Assembly (NCBI RefSeq): GCF_003062295.1
Contig: NZ_PYCN01000004.1
Coordinates: forward strand, 1-64,000
Reading direction: 5' to 3'
DNA: 64,000 nt
Source: Bradyrhizobium algeriense
Lineage (GTDB): Bacteria; Pseudomonadota; Alphaproteobacteria; Rhizobiales; Xanthobacteraceae
Shown: piece by piece, positions 26,583 to 35,672 of the stretch
Position numbering within the stretch: the stretch's first letter is position 1
How the letters are laid out: each line of letters starts with the position of its first letter
Made by a program: the position numbers and the translations under genes
Notes under the pieces: model-generated
The model's database searches: none
What the model was told of the DNA's origin: nothing
What the model saw: only the letters and a program-made list of their open reading frames with translations

Positions 26583-26603
26583 GCGGGCGATTATGGCGCC
26601 CGC
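26583..26603 (+). terminator. Hairpin after the response regulator
   Basis: GCGGGCG (26583-26589) and CGCCCGC (26597-26603) form a 7-bp GC-only stem 24 bases after the stop codon. There is no T-run, so any termination would be weak or Rho-assisted. Confidence 0.4.
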
Positions 26604-26925
26604 ATGGCAAAGATCGTGGCAAACCAACGACATCCATCGTTCGGAAGCTTTTGAACCGTGGCTTGGCGGTGACAGACAAACGGCGGGGAGCGTGGCAAAA
26701 CCGCGAGACCCGAATGCAAACGGGTAGTTTGAGGTCAGTTTGTCGTGATTTGTCCCGCATGGCGCTGGCTGCATGAGAGGGGCATATGTATCGTCTGCGT
26801 TTGAACCGTGGCGTGCAGGCGTACGACTGAGAAACCGACCGAGCCGGCGCTTCCCGCGCAAGCCGTGACGAACAATACCTAACGACTGTTCCATGCCGGG
26901 GCAGTTCGCCCAAGGGGGTGTGACG
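26604..26925. other. Gene-free stretch before the L,D-transpeptidase gene
   Basis: These 322 bases hold no convincing coding frame. The 12-mer TTGAACCGTGGC occurs twice (about 26652 and 26801) about 150 bases apart in the same orientation, which could mark paired regulator sites for the downstream wall gene. No clear promoter consensus or RNA gene was seen. Confidence 0.3.
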
Positions 26926-29055
26926 ATGCGTGACTGTTCGACGAATCGTGCAGGATTTGACCGCGTGCTGATGGCCGTCGCGGCAACCTTCCTCACGGTA
27001 TCCGCGACCTCAGCACTGGCGGCCCAGTCGACCACGCCGCGCGCCAGCGCCGCCGAGCTCGCGATCGACGCAGCAGTCCCCCGCCCCGAACCTGCGAACG
27101 TTCCCCCTCCCACCGTCAACGACTTCAAGACGGACACCACCGCCACGGTGCCTGATGCATCCAAGGTAACTGACAAGCCGGCCGAGGCGGCCCCGGCCGC
27201 AAAGGCGACCGAGCCCAGGCCGGCCGAAGTCGTCACCACGCCTGCAGCCAACGACGCCGCAACCGCCGCGCCGCCGGCTGCGACAGCCACCGCGCCCGCC
27301 GCCGAACCCGCCAAGGAGCCGGTGAAGGTAAGCACCGTCGCACCGGCCGACCAGCCAGTTGCCGACCGGCTGCGCGATATGCTTGGCACCAAGTCGCTGC
27401 GCTATTTCGACCGCAAGAACGAGCGCGCTGCCGTCGAGAAGTTCTACTCCGCGCGCGACTACGCGCCGCAATGGACGCAAGCCGGCAAATTGACCGACAG
27501 CGGCAAGGGCGTGATCACCCGTTTGAAGGACGCCGCCTCCGAGGGCCTCAATCCGGCCGACTATCCGGTGCCGGATTTTTCGGCCGCCGCTTCGCCGGAC
27601 CAGCTCGCCGAAGCCGAACTGAAACTGACCGCGAGCATGCTCGACTATGCGCGACAGGCCCAGAGCGGCCGGATGCACTGGTCGCAGGTCGCGGCCGACA
27701 TCCTCTATCCCGAGCATCCGACCGATCCGGCCGAAGTGCTCGCCAATATCTCGACCGCCAAGGACGCATCCGCGGCGCTCGACGGCTACAACCCGCCGCA
27801 CAAGCTCTACAGGGAATTGAAGGCCAAGCTCGCCGAGCTGCGCGGTCAGGGCGACGGACCGATGATCCACATCGCCGAGGGGCCGGCGCTGGCTTACAAG
27901 GCTGCGACCAAGAAGCTCGGTGAGGTGGCGCCGGAAGATCCGCGTGTGCCGCAACTACGCGCCAAGCTCGGCATCGCCGACCATCCCGACAGCACGCATT
28001 ACGACGCCAAGGTCGCATCCGCCGTGCGCAAATTCCAGGAGAGCGTCGATCTCAAGCCGACCGGCGTACTCGACGACCGCACGGTGAAGGCGATCAACAG
28101 CCCGAAGCGCGACCGGCAGATCGACATCGTCCTCGTCAATCTGGAGCGCCTACGCTGGCTGCCGCGCCAGCTCGGCGCGGCCTCGCTCGGCAACGCCTAT
28201 GTCATTCTCAACGTTCCCGACTTCACGCTCAAGGTGATGCAGAACGGGGCCCCGGTCTGGACCACGCGGGTCGTGACCGGAAAGCCGGGCAAACATGCGA
28301 CGCCGATGCTGACGGAGACGATGAAGTTCATCACGGTCAACCCGACCTGGAACGTACCGCCGTCGATCATCTACAACGAATATCTGCCCGCCCTGCAGCA
28401 GGATCCGACCGTGCTGGATCGCATGGGCCTGCGACTGGAGCGCAACCGCGACGGCAGCATCCATATTTCGCAGCCGCCGGGCGAAGCCAATGCGCTCGGC
28501 CGCATCCGTTTCAACTTCCCGAACAAGTTCCTGGTCTATCAGCACGACACCCCGGACAAGAATCTGTTCGCCAAGGAAGAGCGCGCGTTCAGCCATGGCT
28601 GCATGCGGGTGCAGAATCCGGATCAATACGCCTCGACGCTGCTCAACATCGTGATGCCGAACGCGAGCTACACGCCGGAGAAAATCCGCAGCATGTACGG
28701 GCGCAGCGAGATCGACCTGAAATTCCCGACGCCGATACCGGTCAACATCACCTACCAGACCGCGTTCGTGGATGACGCCGGCAAGCTGCATATCCGCAAG
28801 GACATCTACGGCCGCGATGCCACGATGATCAATTTGCTGAAGAACGGCCGCAACCGGGACCTCGAGACCCTGGTCTCCCACGCGCAGCCGAACTATTCGC
28901 GCCCGAAGGATGCGTTGCCGCCCGGCGTCAGCTTCGCCAGCGACAACACCTACTCCTCCGGCCCGTCATTCTTCGAGCGTCTGTTCGGCGGCCCGTCGAC
29001 CGCGACGCCGCCGGCCCCGATTGGCCGCCGGCCGCAACAGCGGTTCACCCGGTAA
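26926..29055 (+). CDS. L,D-transpeptidase of the YcbB/LdtD type
   Basis: A 709-residue secreted enzyme. A signal peptide (about 13-33) is followed by a long Pro/Ala/Thr-rich linker (40-140), a scaffold domain, a peptidoglycan-binding domain (SAVRKFQESVDLKPTGVLDD) and the YkuD catalytic domain with SHGCMR, catalytic Cys559. It forms 3-3 cross-links in peptidoglycan and resists most beta-lactams. I start at the ATG at 26926 after AAGGGGGTG; the ATG at 26893 has no such site. The DUF882 wall protein follows 242 bases later on the same strand. Confidence 0.93.
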   Translation: MRDCSTNRAGFDRVLMAVAATFLTVSATSALAAQSTTPRASAAELAIDAAVPRPEPANVPPPTVNDFKTDTTATVPDASKVTDKPAEAAPAAKATEPRPAEVVTTPAANDAATAAPPAATATAPAAEPAKEPVKVSTVAPADQPVADRLRDMLGTKSLRYFDRKNERAAVEKFYSARDYAPQWTQAGKLTDSGKGVITRLKDAASEGLNPADYPVPDFSAAASPDQLAEAELKLTASMLDYARQAQSGRMHWSQVAADILYPEHPTDPAEVLANISTAKDASAALDGYNPPHKLYRELKAKLAELRGQGDGPMIHIAEGPALAYKAATKKLGEVAPEDPRVPQLRAKLGIADHPDSTHYDAKVASAVRKFQESVDLKPTGVLDDRTVKAINSPKRDRQIDIVLVNLERLRWLPRQLGAASLGNAYVILNVPDFTLKVMQNGAPVWTTRVVTGKPGKHATPMLTETMKFITVNPTWNVPPSIIYNEYLPALQQDPTVLDRMGLRLERNRDGSIHISQPPGEANALGRIRFNFPNKFLVYQHDTPDKNLFAKEERAFSHGCMRVQNPDQYASTLLNIVMPNASYTPEKIRSMYGRSEIDLKFPTPIPVNITYQTAFVDDAGKLHIRKDIYGRDATMINLLKNGRNRDLETLVSHAQPNYSRPKDALPPGVSFASDNTYSSGPSFFERLFGGPSTATPPAPIGRRPQQRFTR

Positions 29056-29297
29056 TCCTTTCCGATCGGATTTCCGAACAAAATCAACGACCTCGCCTCC
29101 GGGGCGAGTTCGTTTACGTTAACCCTATCCATCCAGGATTCGGCACCGGGCACTTTTTCGCCACAGTCCACGGGTTAGGTTAAGTCTAACTGGGGGGCGG
29201 GACGGTAAACATCGGTTAACCATCCCGCTTTAAGAAAGCGTTCACCCTCTTTTGCCGGGGTCTTGCAAAAGAAACACCGTGAACGCTCGTCGACTGG

Positions 29298-30917
29298 GTG
29301 GGCTCTTACGTGCTGGCTGGTTTCGCGCGCCAATTCAATCCGCTTGTTCTGCCAAAGGCCGGATATCGGATCGGGCTGACTTCGCTGTTGCTGCTCGCCG
29401 GCGCCGGCTCGGTGCATGATGCGACGGCGCTGAACGAAACCCGCACCCTCTCCTTCCACCACACCCATTCCGACGAAGACCTCACCGTCACCTTCAAGCG
29501 CGACGGTCGCTACGACGAAGAAGCGCTGAAGAAACTCAATCACTTCCTCCGCGACTGGCGCAGCCAGGACTCCACCACGATGGATCGGCACCTGTTCGAC
29601 ATCCTCTGGGAAGTCTACCGCGACGTCGACGGCAAGAAGCCGATCCAGATCATCTCCGCCTACCGCTCCCCCGCTACCAACTCCATGCTCCGCCGCCGCT
29701 CCTCGGGCGTGGCACGCTTCAGCCAGCACATGCTCGGCCACGCCATGGACTTCTACATTCCGGACGTGCCGCTTGAGCAGATCCGCGCCGCCGGGCTCCG
29801 CCTGCAGCGTGGCGGCGTCGGCTTCTACCCGACCTCGGGATCGCCGTTCGTCCATCTCGACACCGGCAGCGTCCGTCACTGGCCGCGCATGACCCAAGAT
29901 CAACTTGCCAGGGTGTTCCCGGATGGACGTACCGTCCACCTGCCCTCCAATGGCGGTCCGATGAAGGGCTATGAACTGGCGCGCGCCGACATCGAACGCC
30001 GTGGCAACGGCAGTGACGCCGCCACGGTCAAGATGCCGAACCTGTTCGCGGCCCTGTTCAAGAGTGGCAAGTCGACAGAAGAGGATGACGAGGGCGCCAG
30101 CGTTTCCGTCAAGAACGAGAAGCCTGCACCGACCAGCGTGACCGCCGCGAAATCCGCCGATCCGGTCCCGACCCCGCGCGCAAAGCCGGTCAGTGCGACC
30201 ATTCAGCTAGCCTCGGCCGACGCACAGATCGTGTCGGCGCCGAAAGCCAAGCCCGAGTCCAAGCCTGAGGCGAAACAGGCTTCCGCCGACAACGCAGATC
30301 CGAAACCGCAGACGCCGGCCGATATCATCAATTCCCGTGGCTTCTGGGACGACGTGCCGAAGTCGGCTAACCAGGCTACCCCTGCCCAGGTCGCAGCGCT
30401 GCGCGCGCGCCAGGCGCTCGCTGCCGCCACCGATCCGCAGCCGACCGCCAGCGTCACCGAAGCGTTCAACAAGGCGATGGCCTATGCACCGGCCGCCTCC
30501 TCGCCGGTCGATCGCGCCAACGTCGTCGCCGCCTCCGCGCCGGTCCCGCCGCGTCCCACCCGTCTGGCCCGCAATGCCGGCGCCGCAACCGAAATCAATA
30601 CCGTGGTCGCCAAGGGCGCGCAGGGTCAGGACGCCGTGGTCGCGACCTCGACCCGTCTGGCCGCCGCCCGGGGCAACGATGTCTGGATGCGGGTGGTGAT
30701 GCTGGCGCCGAGCGCAAGCAGCGCGATGTCGACGACGGTGCTCGGCGACACCGAGATGACCCAGATGCGCAGCTACTTCGTCAAGCCGAAGGCCGCAATC
30801 GCCATGGCCTTCTCGGAAGATCCGATGATGGGCATGACCTGCGACCGCTTCACGGGATCGGCGACCGCGCAACTGCCGACGCAGTCATTCGTGCTGCGCA
30901 CCGCCGCGCTGCGCTAA
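29298..30917 (+). CDS. DUF882 (M15A peptidase-like) exported protein with a long variable tail
   Basis: A 539-residue protein. After a hydrophobic signal-like segment (about 22-40) comes a DUF882 domain (about 45-215): SAYRSPATNSMLRRRSSGVA, SQHMLGHAMDFYIPDVPL and SPFVHLDTGSVRHWPRM carry the His/Asp/His zinc ligands of M15A murein peptidases. Residues 220-539 are Ala/Lys/Pro/Ser-rich with no clear domain except a C-terminal beta-rich end. It should act on wall peptides in the periplasm, next to an L,D-transpeptidase. The start is GTG at 29298; a GTG at 29279 is out of frame. The gap before it (29056-29297) has several TTAAC-like words but no full CtrA box. Confidence 0.85.
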   Translation: MGSYVLAGFARQFNPLVLPKAGYRIGLTSLLLLAGAGSVHDATALNETRTLSFHHTHSDEDLTVTFKRDGRYDEEALKKLNHFLRDWRSQDSTTMDRHLFDILWEVYRDVDGKKPIQIISAYRSPATNSMLRRRSSGVARFSQHMLGHAMDFYIPDVPLEQIRAAGLRLQRGGVGFYPTSGSPFVHLDTGSVRHWPRMTQDQLARVFPDGRTVHLPSNGGPMKGYELARADIERRGNGSDAATVKMPNLFAALFKSGKSTEEDDEGASVSVKNEKPAPTSVTAAKSADPVPTPRAKPVSATIQLASADAQIVSAPKAKPESKPEAKQASADNADPKPQTPADIINSRGFWDDVPKSANQATPAQVAALRARQALAAATDPQPTASVTEAFNKAMAYAPAASSPVDRANVVAASAPVPPRPTRLARNAGAATEINTVVAKGAQGQDAVVATSTRLAAARGNDVWMRVVMLAPSASSAMSTTVLGDTEMTQMRSYFVKPKAAIAMAFSEDPMMGMTCDRFTGSATAQLPTQSFVLRTAALR

Positions 30918-30948
30918 GGTTCGCTGTCTTCACAAAACTCGACACGGC

Positions 30949-31071
30949 CGTAGCCCGGATGGAGCCAACGGGTCGCGCGAATGCGCGCCCGATGACAGGC
31001 TCCGCGCAATCCGGGTAAGCCTATCCGCTCGTGGCAGTGCCCCGGATTTCGCTGCGCTCCATCCGGGCTAC
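30949..31071. repeat. REP-like inverted repeat (GTAGCCCGGATGGAG type)
   Basis: CGTAGCCCGGATGGAG at 30949-30964 is matched exactly in reverse by 31056-31071. Inside are partial copies of the same words (CAATCCGGGTAAGCC, CCCGGATTTCGCTGCGC). It fills the space between the converging DUF882 and gapR genes. A shorter member of the same family is at 31520-31556. Confidence 0.8.
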
Positions 31072-31087
31072 GTGCTGTGCCGACGCC

Positions 31088-31360
31088 TCACAGCATCCCC
31101 AGCGCCTGCATGTAGGTCTCCAGAATGGTTTCCTGCTCGGCACGCTCATTGGCGTCCTGCTTGCGCATGCGCACGATGGTGCGCAGCACCTTGACGTCGA
31201 AGCCGTTGCCCTTGGCTTCGGCATAGACGTCACGGATATCGTCGGAGATCGTCTTCTTTTCTTCTTCCAGACGCTCGATGCGCTCGATGATGGCCTTGAG
31301 CTGGTCTTTGGCGAATTTTGTCGCGGGCTCGTCCTGGACGGCGGCGGCGGAGGTAGCCAT
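31088..31360 (-). CDS. gapR: GapR-type nucleoid-associated protein (DUF2312)
   Basis: A 90-residue, mostly helical protein of the DUF2312 family. [20 protein letters not shown] and [19 protein letters not shown] followed by [11 protein letters not shown] are the GapR signature. In Caulobacter GapR forms a tetrameric clamp that tracks overtwisted, AT-rich DNA ahead of replication and transcription and stimulates topoisomerases. AGGAG precedes the ATG at 31360. Length matches the Caulobacter protein closely. It stands alone between two REP elements of the same family. Confidence 0.92.
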   Translation of the reverse strand: MATSAAAVQDEPATKFAKDQLKAIIERIERLEEEKKTISDDIRDVYAEAKGNGFDVKVLRTIVRMRKQDANERAEQETILETYMQALGML

Positions 31361-31519
31361 CGGGTACTCCTGAATGGAACTGAAAGTGATGCTGAAAGAT
31401 CAAGCGCCGCACGCGTTACCGCACGGCGCTTTTTTCAGGATTGACCTGAAAGATCGCCGTGCCTTGCGTCAAGGCAGCATCGCGCTCATCCACAGCGCGC
31501 CCACAGGAGATGAGGATAC

Positions 31520-31556
31520 GTAGCCCGGAGGGAGCGCAGCGCAATCCGGGCTACGA
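31520..31556. repeat. Short REP-like hairpin, same family as 30949-31071
   Basis: CGTAGCCCGGA (31520-31530) and TCCGGGCTACG (31546-31556) form an 11-bp stem around a GCGCAGCGC core. It lies just downstream of the DUF1244 stop codon and upstream of gapR, where it could end the DUF1244 transcript. Confidence 0.75.
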
Positions 31557-31564
31557 AGTAAGGC

Positions 31565-31867
31565 TCAATGCCCGGGGTGGACCTTTTTCATCGCGGCCAA
31601 CTGCTCCGGCGTGGCCGTGCCCTGATGTTTCGCCTTCCACTCCTCATAGGGCATGCCGTAGACCGCCTCGCGGCTCTCGTCCTTGCTGACAGCGACGCCC
31701 TTGGCGTCGGCCTCTTCCTTCATCCAGTTGGACAGGCAGTTGCGGCAGAAGCCGGCCAGATTCATCAAATCGATGTTCTGGACGTCGGTACGGGCGCGCA
31801 GGTGGTTAACCAGGCGTCGGAAAACGGCGGCTTCCAGTTCCGTTCTGGTTTTGTCGTCGATCGTCAT
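31565..31867 (-). CDS. DUF1244 family protein
   Basis: A 100-residue protein matching DUF1244: FRRLVNHLRARTDVQNIDLM and GFCRNCLSNWMKEEA, with a CxxC pair (about 42-45), then YGMPYEEWKAKHQGTATPEQ. The CxxC could bind a metal or act in redox, but no function is established. It is upstream of gapR on the same strand with a REP hairpin between them. The region above it (31868-32074) has no gene and no clear signal. Confidence 0.85.
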   Translation of the reverse strand: MTIDDKTRTELEAAVFRRLVNHLRARTDVQNIDLMNLAGFCRNCLSNWMKEEADAKGVAVSKDESREAVYGMPYEEWKAKHQGTATPEQLAAMKKVHPGH

Positions 31868-32074
31868 GGCCTTGGGTCCTGGGTCCTGCGTGATATGGGG
31901 TCGAGCATATTGATATCAGGTGGGAATTGTCACAGATTTTGCCATATCTGCGCGCAAAAGCGGCTATCGCACGTGGGGTCCCGGTTTCCCATAGCGCGGG
32001 AAAGGCGTGCCCGGCCGTTGACAGGTCCCGCCGGCTCACGCGAAATCGTCAATGATTTGATATAGCTTCACTGC

Positions 32075-32656
32075 ATGACCGCAAAAGATTCTCGATGCCT
32101 GACCTCCCTCTCCGCTCGCATGACCGCCGGCCTGATGCCGATGCTCGCGTTGGCGGCGACGTGCCTGTGGAACAGTCCGGCGGCAGCCGATTTCCGGCTT
32201 TGCAACAACACTTCCAGCCGGGTCGGCATTGCGCTGGGCTACAAGGACCCCGAGGGCTGGACCACCGAAGGCTGGTGGAACGTGTCATCGCGCAGTTGCG
32301 AGACGCTGCTGCGCGGAACTCTTGTCGCCCGTTACTATTACATTTACGCGCTCGACTATGACCGCGGCGGCGAATGGTCGGGACAGGCCTTCATGTGTTC
32401 GCGTGACAAGGAATTCACCATCAAGGGAACCGAGAATTGCCTGGCGCGCGGCTACGACCGCACCGGGTTCTTCGAGGTCGACACAGGCGAACAGCGAGCG
32501 TGGACCGTGCAACTGACCGAAGCCAACGAGCAACCCGGGCAGCGCGTGCCGGGAATTCCGGGAACAATGGGACCGGGCGGCCCCGGCGGGGTTCCCGGCC
32601 TGTCCAATCCGCCGAGCGGACCGGGTCTGCCGCCAGCCCCGGCGCCCAAGCAATGA
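32075..32656 (+). CDS. Exported DUF1036 protein
   Basis: A 193-residue secreted protein. A signal peptide with Ala-x-Ala (about 16-38) precedes a DUF1036 domain (about 39-145): DFRLCNNTSSRVGIALGYK and GWWNVSSRSCETLLRG, then YYYIYALDYDRGG. Four or more cysteines are likely paired. The tail is Gly/Pro-rich (PGGPGGVPG). The family is exported with unknown function. Its TGA overlaps the pyruvate kinase ATG (ATGA, 32653-32656). Confidence 0.87.
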   Translation: MTAKDSRCLTSLSARMTAGLMPMLALAATCLWNSPAAADFRLCNNTSSRVGIALGYKDPEGWTTEGWWNVSSRSCETLLRGTLVARYYYIYALDYDRGGEWSGQAFMCSRDKEFTIKGTENCLARGYDRTGFFEVDTGEQRAWTVQLTEANEQPGQRVPGIPGTMGPGGPGGVPGLSNPPSGPGLPPAPAPKQ

Positions 32657-34089
32657 GACGGCTCCGTCGTATCAAGATACTCGCAACCCTCGGCCCGGCA
32701 TCGTCAGACAGCGCGATGATCCGGAAGCTGTTCGAGGCCGGCGCGGACGTATTCCGCATCAATATGAGCCACACGCCGCACGACAAGATGCGCGAGCTGG
32801 TCTCGACCATCCGCAATGTCGAGTCGAGCTACGGCCGCCCGATCGGCATCCTGGTCGACCTGCAGGGACCGAAGCTGCGGCTCGGTGCCTTTGCCGAAGG
32901 CTCCACCCAGCTCAAGAACGGCCAGAGTTTTGTGCTCGATTCCGACAAGACGCCGGGCGACAACAACCGTGTGCAGTTGCCGCATCCGGAAATCCTTGCA
33001 GCCCTTCGGCCGGGCCATGCGCTGCTGCTCGACGACGGCAAGGTGCGGCTGATCGCCGAGGAAACCTCCCCCGAGCGCGCGGTGACGCGGGTGGTGATCG
33101 GCGGCAAGATGTCGGACCGCAAGGGCGTCAGCCTGCCCGATACCGACCTGCCGGTCTCGGCGATGACGCCGAAGGACCGCGCCGATCTCGAAGCGGCGCT
33201 GGTAACGGGGGTCGACTGGATCGCGCTCTCCTTCGTGCAGCGCGCCGAGGACGTTCACGAAGCCAAGCGGATGATCCGCGGCCGCGCCGCCGTGATGGCC
33301 AAGATCGAGAAGCCGCAGGCGATCGACCGGCTCGGCGAAATCATCGACGCCTCCGACGCGCTGATGGTGGCGCGCGGCGATCTCGGCGTCGAACTGCCGC
33401 TGGAGCGGGTGCCGAGCCTGCAGAAACAAATGACGCGGATGGCGCGCCGCGCCGGCAAGCCGGTAGTGATTGCGACGCAGATGCTGGAGTCGATGATCCA
33501 GGCGCCGGTACCGACGCGCGCCGAAGTCTCCGACGTCGCGACCGCCGTCTATGAAGGCGCCGACGCCATCATGCTGTCGGCTGAATCGGCCGCCGGCAAA
33601 TTCCCGGTCGAGGCGGTCTCGACCATGAACCGCATCGGCGAGGAAGTGGAGCGCGATCCGACCTATCGCTCGGTGCTGACGGCGCAGCGGTCCAACCCGG
33701 AGAATACGGTTGGAGATGCCATCGCGGACGCCGCGCGGCAGATCGCCGAGACGCTGGAATTGTCGGCGATCATCTGCTGGACCTCCTCGGGCTCGACCGC
33801 GATCCGCGTGGCGCGCGAGCGGCCGAAGCTGCCGGTGGTGGCGATCACGCCGAACCTTGTCACCGGCCGCAAATTGTCCGTCGTCTGGGGCGTGCATTGC
33901 GTGGTGGCCGAAGACGCCCACGACCAGGACGACATGGTCGATCGCGCCGGCTCCATTGCTTTTCGTGACGGTTTTGCCAACGCCGGCCAGCGCGTGATCA
34001 TCGTCGCCGGCGTGCCGCTCGGCATCGCCGGCACCACCAACATGGTGCGCATCGCCAACGTCGAGCCGGAGGGCGCGGCGAAGAAGTAA
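32653..34089 (+). CDS. pyk: Pyruvate kinase
   Basis: A 478-residue pyruvate kinase, which makes ATP and pyruvate from phosphoenolpyruvate. RRIKILATLGPASSD starts the barrel; INMSH (about 36-40), LVDLQGPKLR and the active-site block MAKIEKPQAI with catalytic Lys and MVARGDLGVELP follow; KPVVIATQMLESMI is intact. The start at 32653 overlaps the DUF1036 stop, so the two genes are coupled, an unusual pairing of a glycolytic enzyme with an exported protein. A REP-type palindrome cluster follows the gene. Confidence 0.96.
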   Translation: MRRLRRIKILATLGPASSDSAMIRKLFEAGADVFRINMSHTPHDKMRELVSTIRNVESSYGRPIGILVDLQGPKLRLGAFAEGSTQLKNGQSFVLDSDKTPGDNNRVQLPHPEILAALRPGHALLLDDGKVRLIAEETSPERAVTRVVIGGKMSDRKGVSLPDTDLPVSAMTPKDRADLEAALVTGVDWIALSFVQRAEDVHEAKRMIRGRAAVMAKIEKPQAIDRLGEIIDASDALMVARGDLGVELPLERVPSLQKQMTRMARRAGKPVVIATQMLESMIQAPVPTRAEVSDVATAVYEGADAIMLSAESAAGKFPVEAVSTMNRIGEEVERDPTYRSVLTAQRSNPENTVGDAIADAARQIAETLELSAIICWTSSGSTAIRVARERPKLPVVAITPNLVTGRKLSVVWGVHCVVAEDAHDQDDMVDRAGSIAFRDGFANAGQRVIIVAGVPLGIAGTTNMVRIANVEPEGAAKK

Positions 34090-34097
34090 GGGATACC

Positions 34098-34198
34098 GTC
34101 ATTCCGGGGCGGCGCGAAGCGACGAACCCGGAATCTCGAGATTCTCCGATGTGCAATTGCACATCGTAGTTCGATGCTGCGCATCGCCCCGGAATGAC
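34098..34198. repeat. Composite palindromic repeat (GTCATTCCGGGGC type)
   Basis: The outer arms GTCATTCCGGGGC (34098-34110) and GCCCCGGAATGAC (34186-34198) are exact reverse complements. Inside are two perfect palindromes: a 14-mer GAATCTCGAGATTC (34131-34144) and a 20-mer at 34147-34166 centred on CAATTG. It lies between the converging pyk and OsmC genes. Confidence 0.85.
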
Positions 34199-34210
34199 GA
34201 AGCAGCAGTA

Positions 34211-34636
34211 CTACTGCAGCGTCGCGTCCAGCGTGATCTTCGTGTTCAGTAATTTCGACACCGGGCAGCCGGCCTTGGCCTTGCCCGCCAGCTCTTCGAA
34301 CTTCGCCTTGTCCGCGCCCGGGATCTTCGCATTCAACGTCAGATGCACGGACGTGATCGCAAAACCATCGCCCTGCTTTTCCAGCGTGACGTCGGCCTTG
34401 GTTTCCATGTGTTCGGCGGTGAGCTTGGCTTCTCCCAAAATCAGCGACAGCGCCATGGTGAAGCAGGCAGCGTGCGCGGCGCCGATCAATTCTTCCGGAT
34501 TGGAGCCGGGCTTGCCTTCGAAGCGGCTGGCGAAGCCGTAGGGGTAATCGCTGAGCGCGCCGCTCCTGGTCGAGATCGCGCCCTTGCCGTCCTTGATGCC
34601 GCCCTGCCATTTGGCGGATCCTGATGTCGTCGTCAT
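34211..34636 (-). CDS. OsmC-family peroxiredoxin-like protein
   Basis: A 141-residue OsmC. The two redox cysteines are Cys58 (AAHAACFTMAL) and Cys124 (KAGCPVSKLL), the arrangement that reduces organic hydroperoxides. GSNPEELIGAAHAAC is the core family phrase. I start at the ATG at 34636 with GGAG seven bases before it. A TetR regulator lies immediately upstream on the same strand, 90 bases away, and may control it. Confidence 0.93.
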   Translation of the reverse strand: MTTTSGSAKWQGGIKDGKGAISTRSGALSDYPYGFASRFEGKPGSNPEELIGAAHAACFTMALSLILGEAKLTAEHMETKADVTLEKQGDGFAITSVHLTLNAKIPGADKAKFEELAGKAKAGCPVSKLLNTKITLDATLQ

Positions 34637-34726
34637 CGCATGCTCCTGATCGCGGTTGAACCCGTCGATAAGCCGCAGCGTGGCAAATGGTTGCGACAAA
34701 GGCGTGTCGCAAACAGGGGGAAGTTT

Positions 34727-35401
34727 CTACGCCCCGACCAGCGCTTTCGCCGGCAGTACCGCCTGCACCACGAGGCCGCGGGCGCGGGCATCCATCACGC
34801 CGACGGCGCGCAGCGCCAACAACGTGACGGTTTGCACGGCGTCGCGCAGCTTCGCAGAATCATCCAGGTTCTCGGGCGCCAGCGGGCCGACCAGCGATTC
34901 ATGCAGCGCGCCGAGCAGCGCGGTGGCGGCAAGTGCCGTATCCTGCGCCGGCAGATGGCCGGCGCGCACCGCGGCGTCGATTCTGGCCGCAATCTCGCCG
35001 GAGATTTCGCGGCGGCTGGCAAGCCGCGACACCGAGACGTCGACATCGACCGGTTCGGCCAGAATGCCCCAGGCGAGCTTGCGTTGTGACAGCACATGCA
35101 CGGCCACCGTGGTAACGGCGGCGGCGAGCGCCGAGGACGGCCCGGGAGCGGCATCCGCCGCGCGGCGGATCGCCGCCAACTCGTCGCGCGACACCTCGGC
35201 GATCAGTTCGGAAATCAGCTCGGCCTTGGAGGGGAAGTAGCGGTAGACGGTGCCGGCCGCGACATTGGCGCGGACCGCAACCGGGGCGATCTGCACCGCC
35301 GCCATGCCGCCTTCGGCCGCAGCGTCCCGCGCCGCCGCCAGGATGGCGCTACGCCGCGCCGCCAGCCGCTTTACGACCTGATGGGTTCGCCGATAGACCA
35401 T
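34727..35401 (-). CDS. TetR-family transcriptional regulator
   Basis: A 224-residue regulator. The N-terminal helix-turn-helix (about 12-60) includes RSAILAAARDAAAEGGMAAV and ANVAAGTVYRYFPSKAELI, the TetR signature. The C-terminal ligand domain is Ala/Leu-rich and not diagnostic. I start at the ATG at 35401 after GGAAGG; a longer frame from 35494 lacks a good ribosome site. OsmC lies downstream on the same strand. Confidence 0.9.
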   Translation of the reverse strand: MVYRRTHQVVKRLAARRSAILAAARDAAAEGGMAAVQIAPVAVRANVAAGTVYRYFPSKAELISELIAEVSRDELAAIRRAADAAPGPSSALAAAVTTVAVHVLSQRKLAWGILAEPVDVDVSVSRLASRREISGEIAARIDAAVRAGHLPAQDTALAATALLGALHESLVGPLAPENLDDSAKLRDAVQTVTLLALRAVGVMDARARGLVVQAVLPAKALVGA

Positions 35402-35476
35402 GGCGCGCCTTCCGTCCCCGGCGCGCCCTCGAGCCCCCGTGGAGCCTGCCAGAACGCGCACACCTTCAACATCTTG

Positions 35477-35498
35477 AGCGATAAACGTACTCATCGCT
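35477..35498. promoter_or_regulatory. Inverted repeat upstream of the TetR gene
   Basis: AGCGAT (35477-35482) and ATCGCT (35493-35498) are exact inverted repeats 10 bases apart, about 75 bases before the TetR start codon. This is a plausible autoregulatory operator. The rest of 35402-35672 shows no gene. Confidence 0.35.
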
Positions 35499-35672
35499 TT
35501 GAAGAAGTGAACAACTATTCATGGCTGATGACAAGACGGTTTTCAGCGTGTTTCGGGAAGGATTTTCCGGCCAAGGCGCTAGCGAATGCAGCGTTGTGGG
35601 CGGCGTTCATCAAATAGCCAGCGGTGATATCATGCCTCTGCGCATGGTATCGCCGCCATTGCCTCGCGCCAT

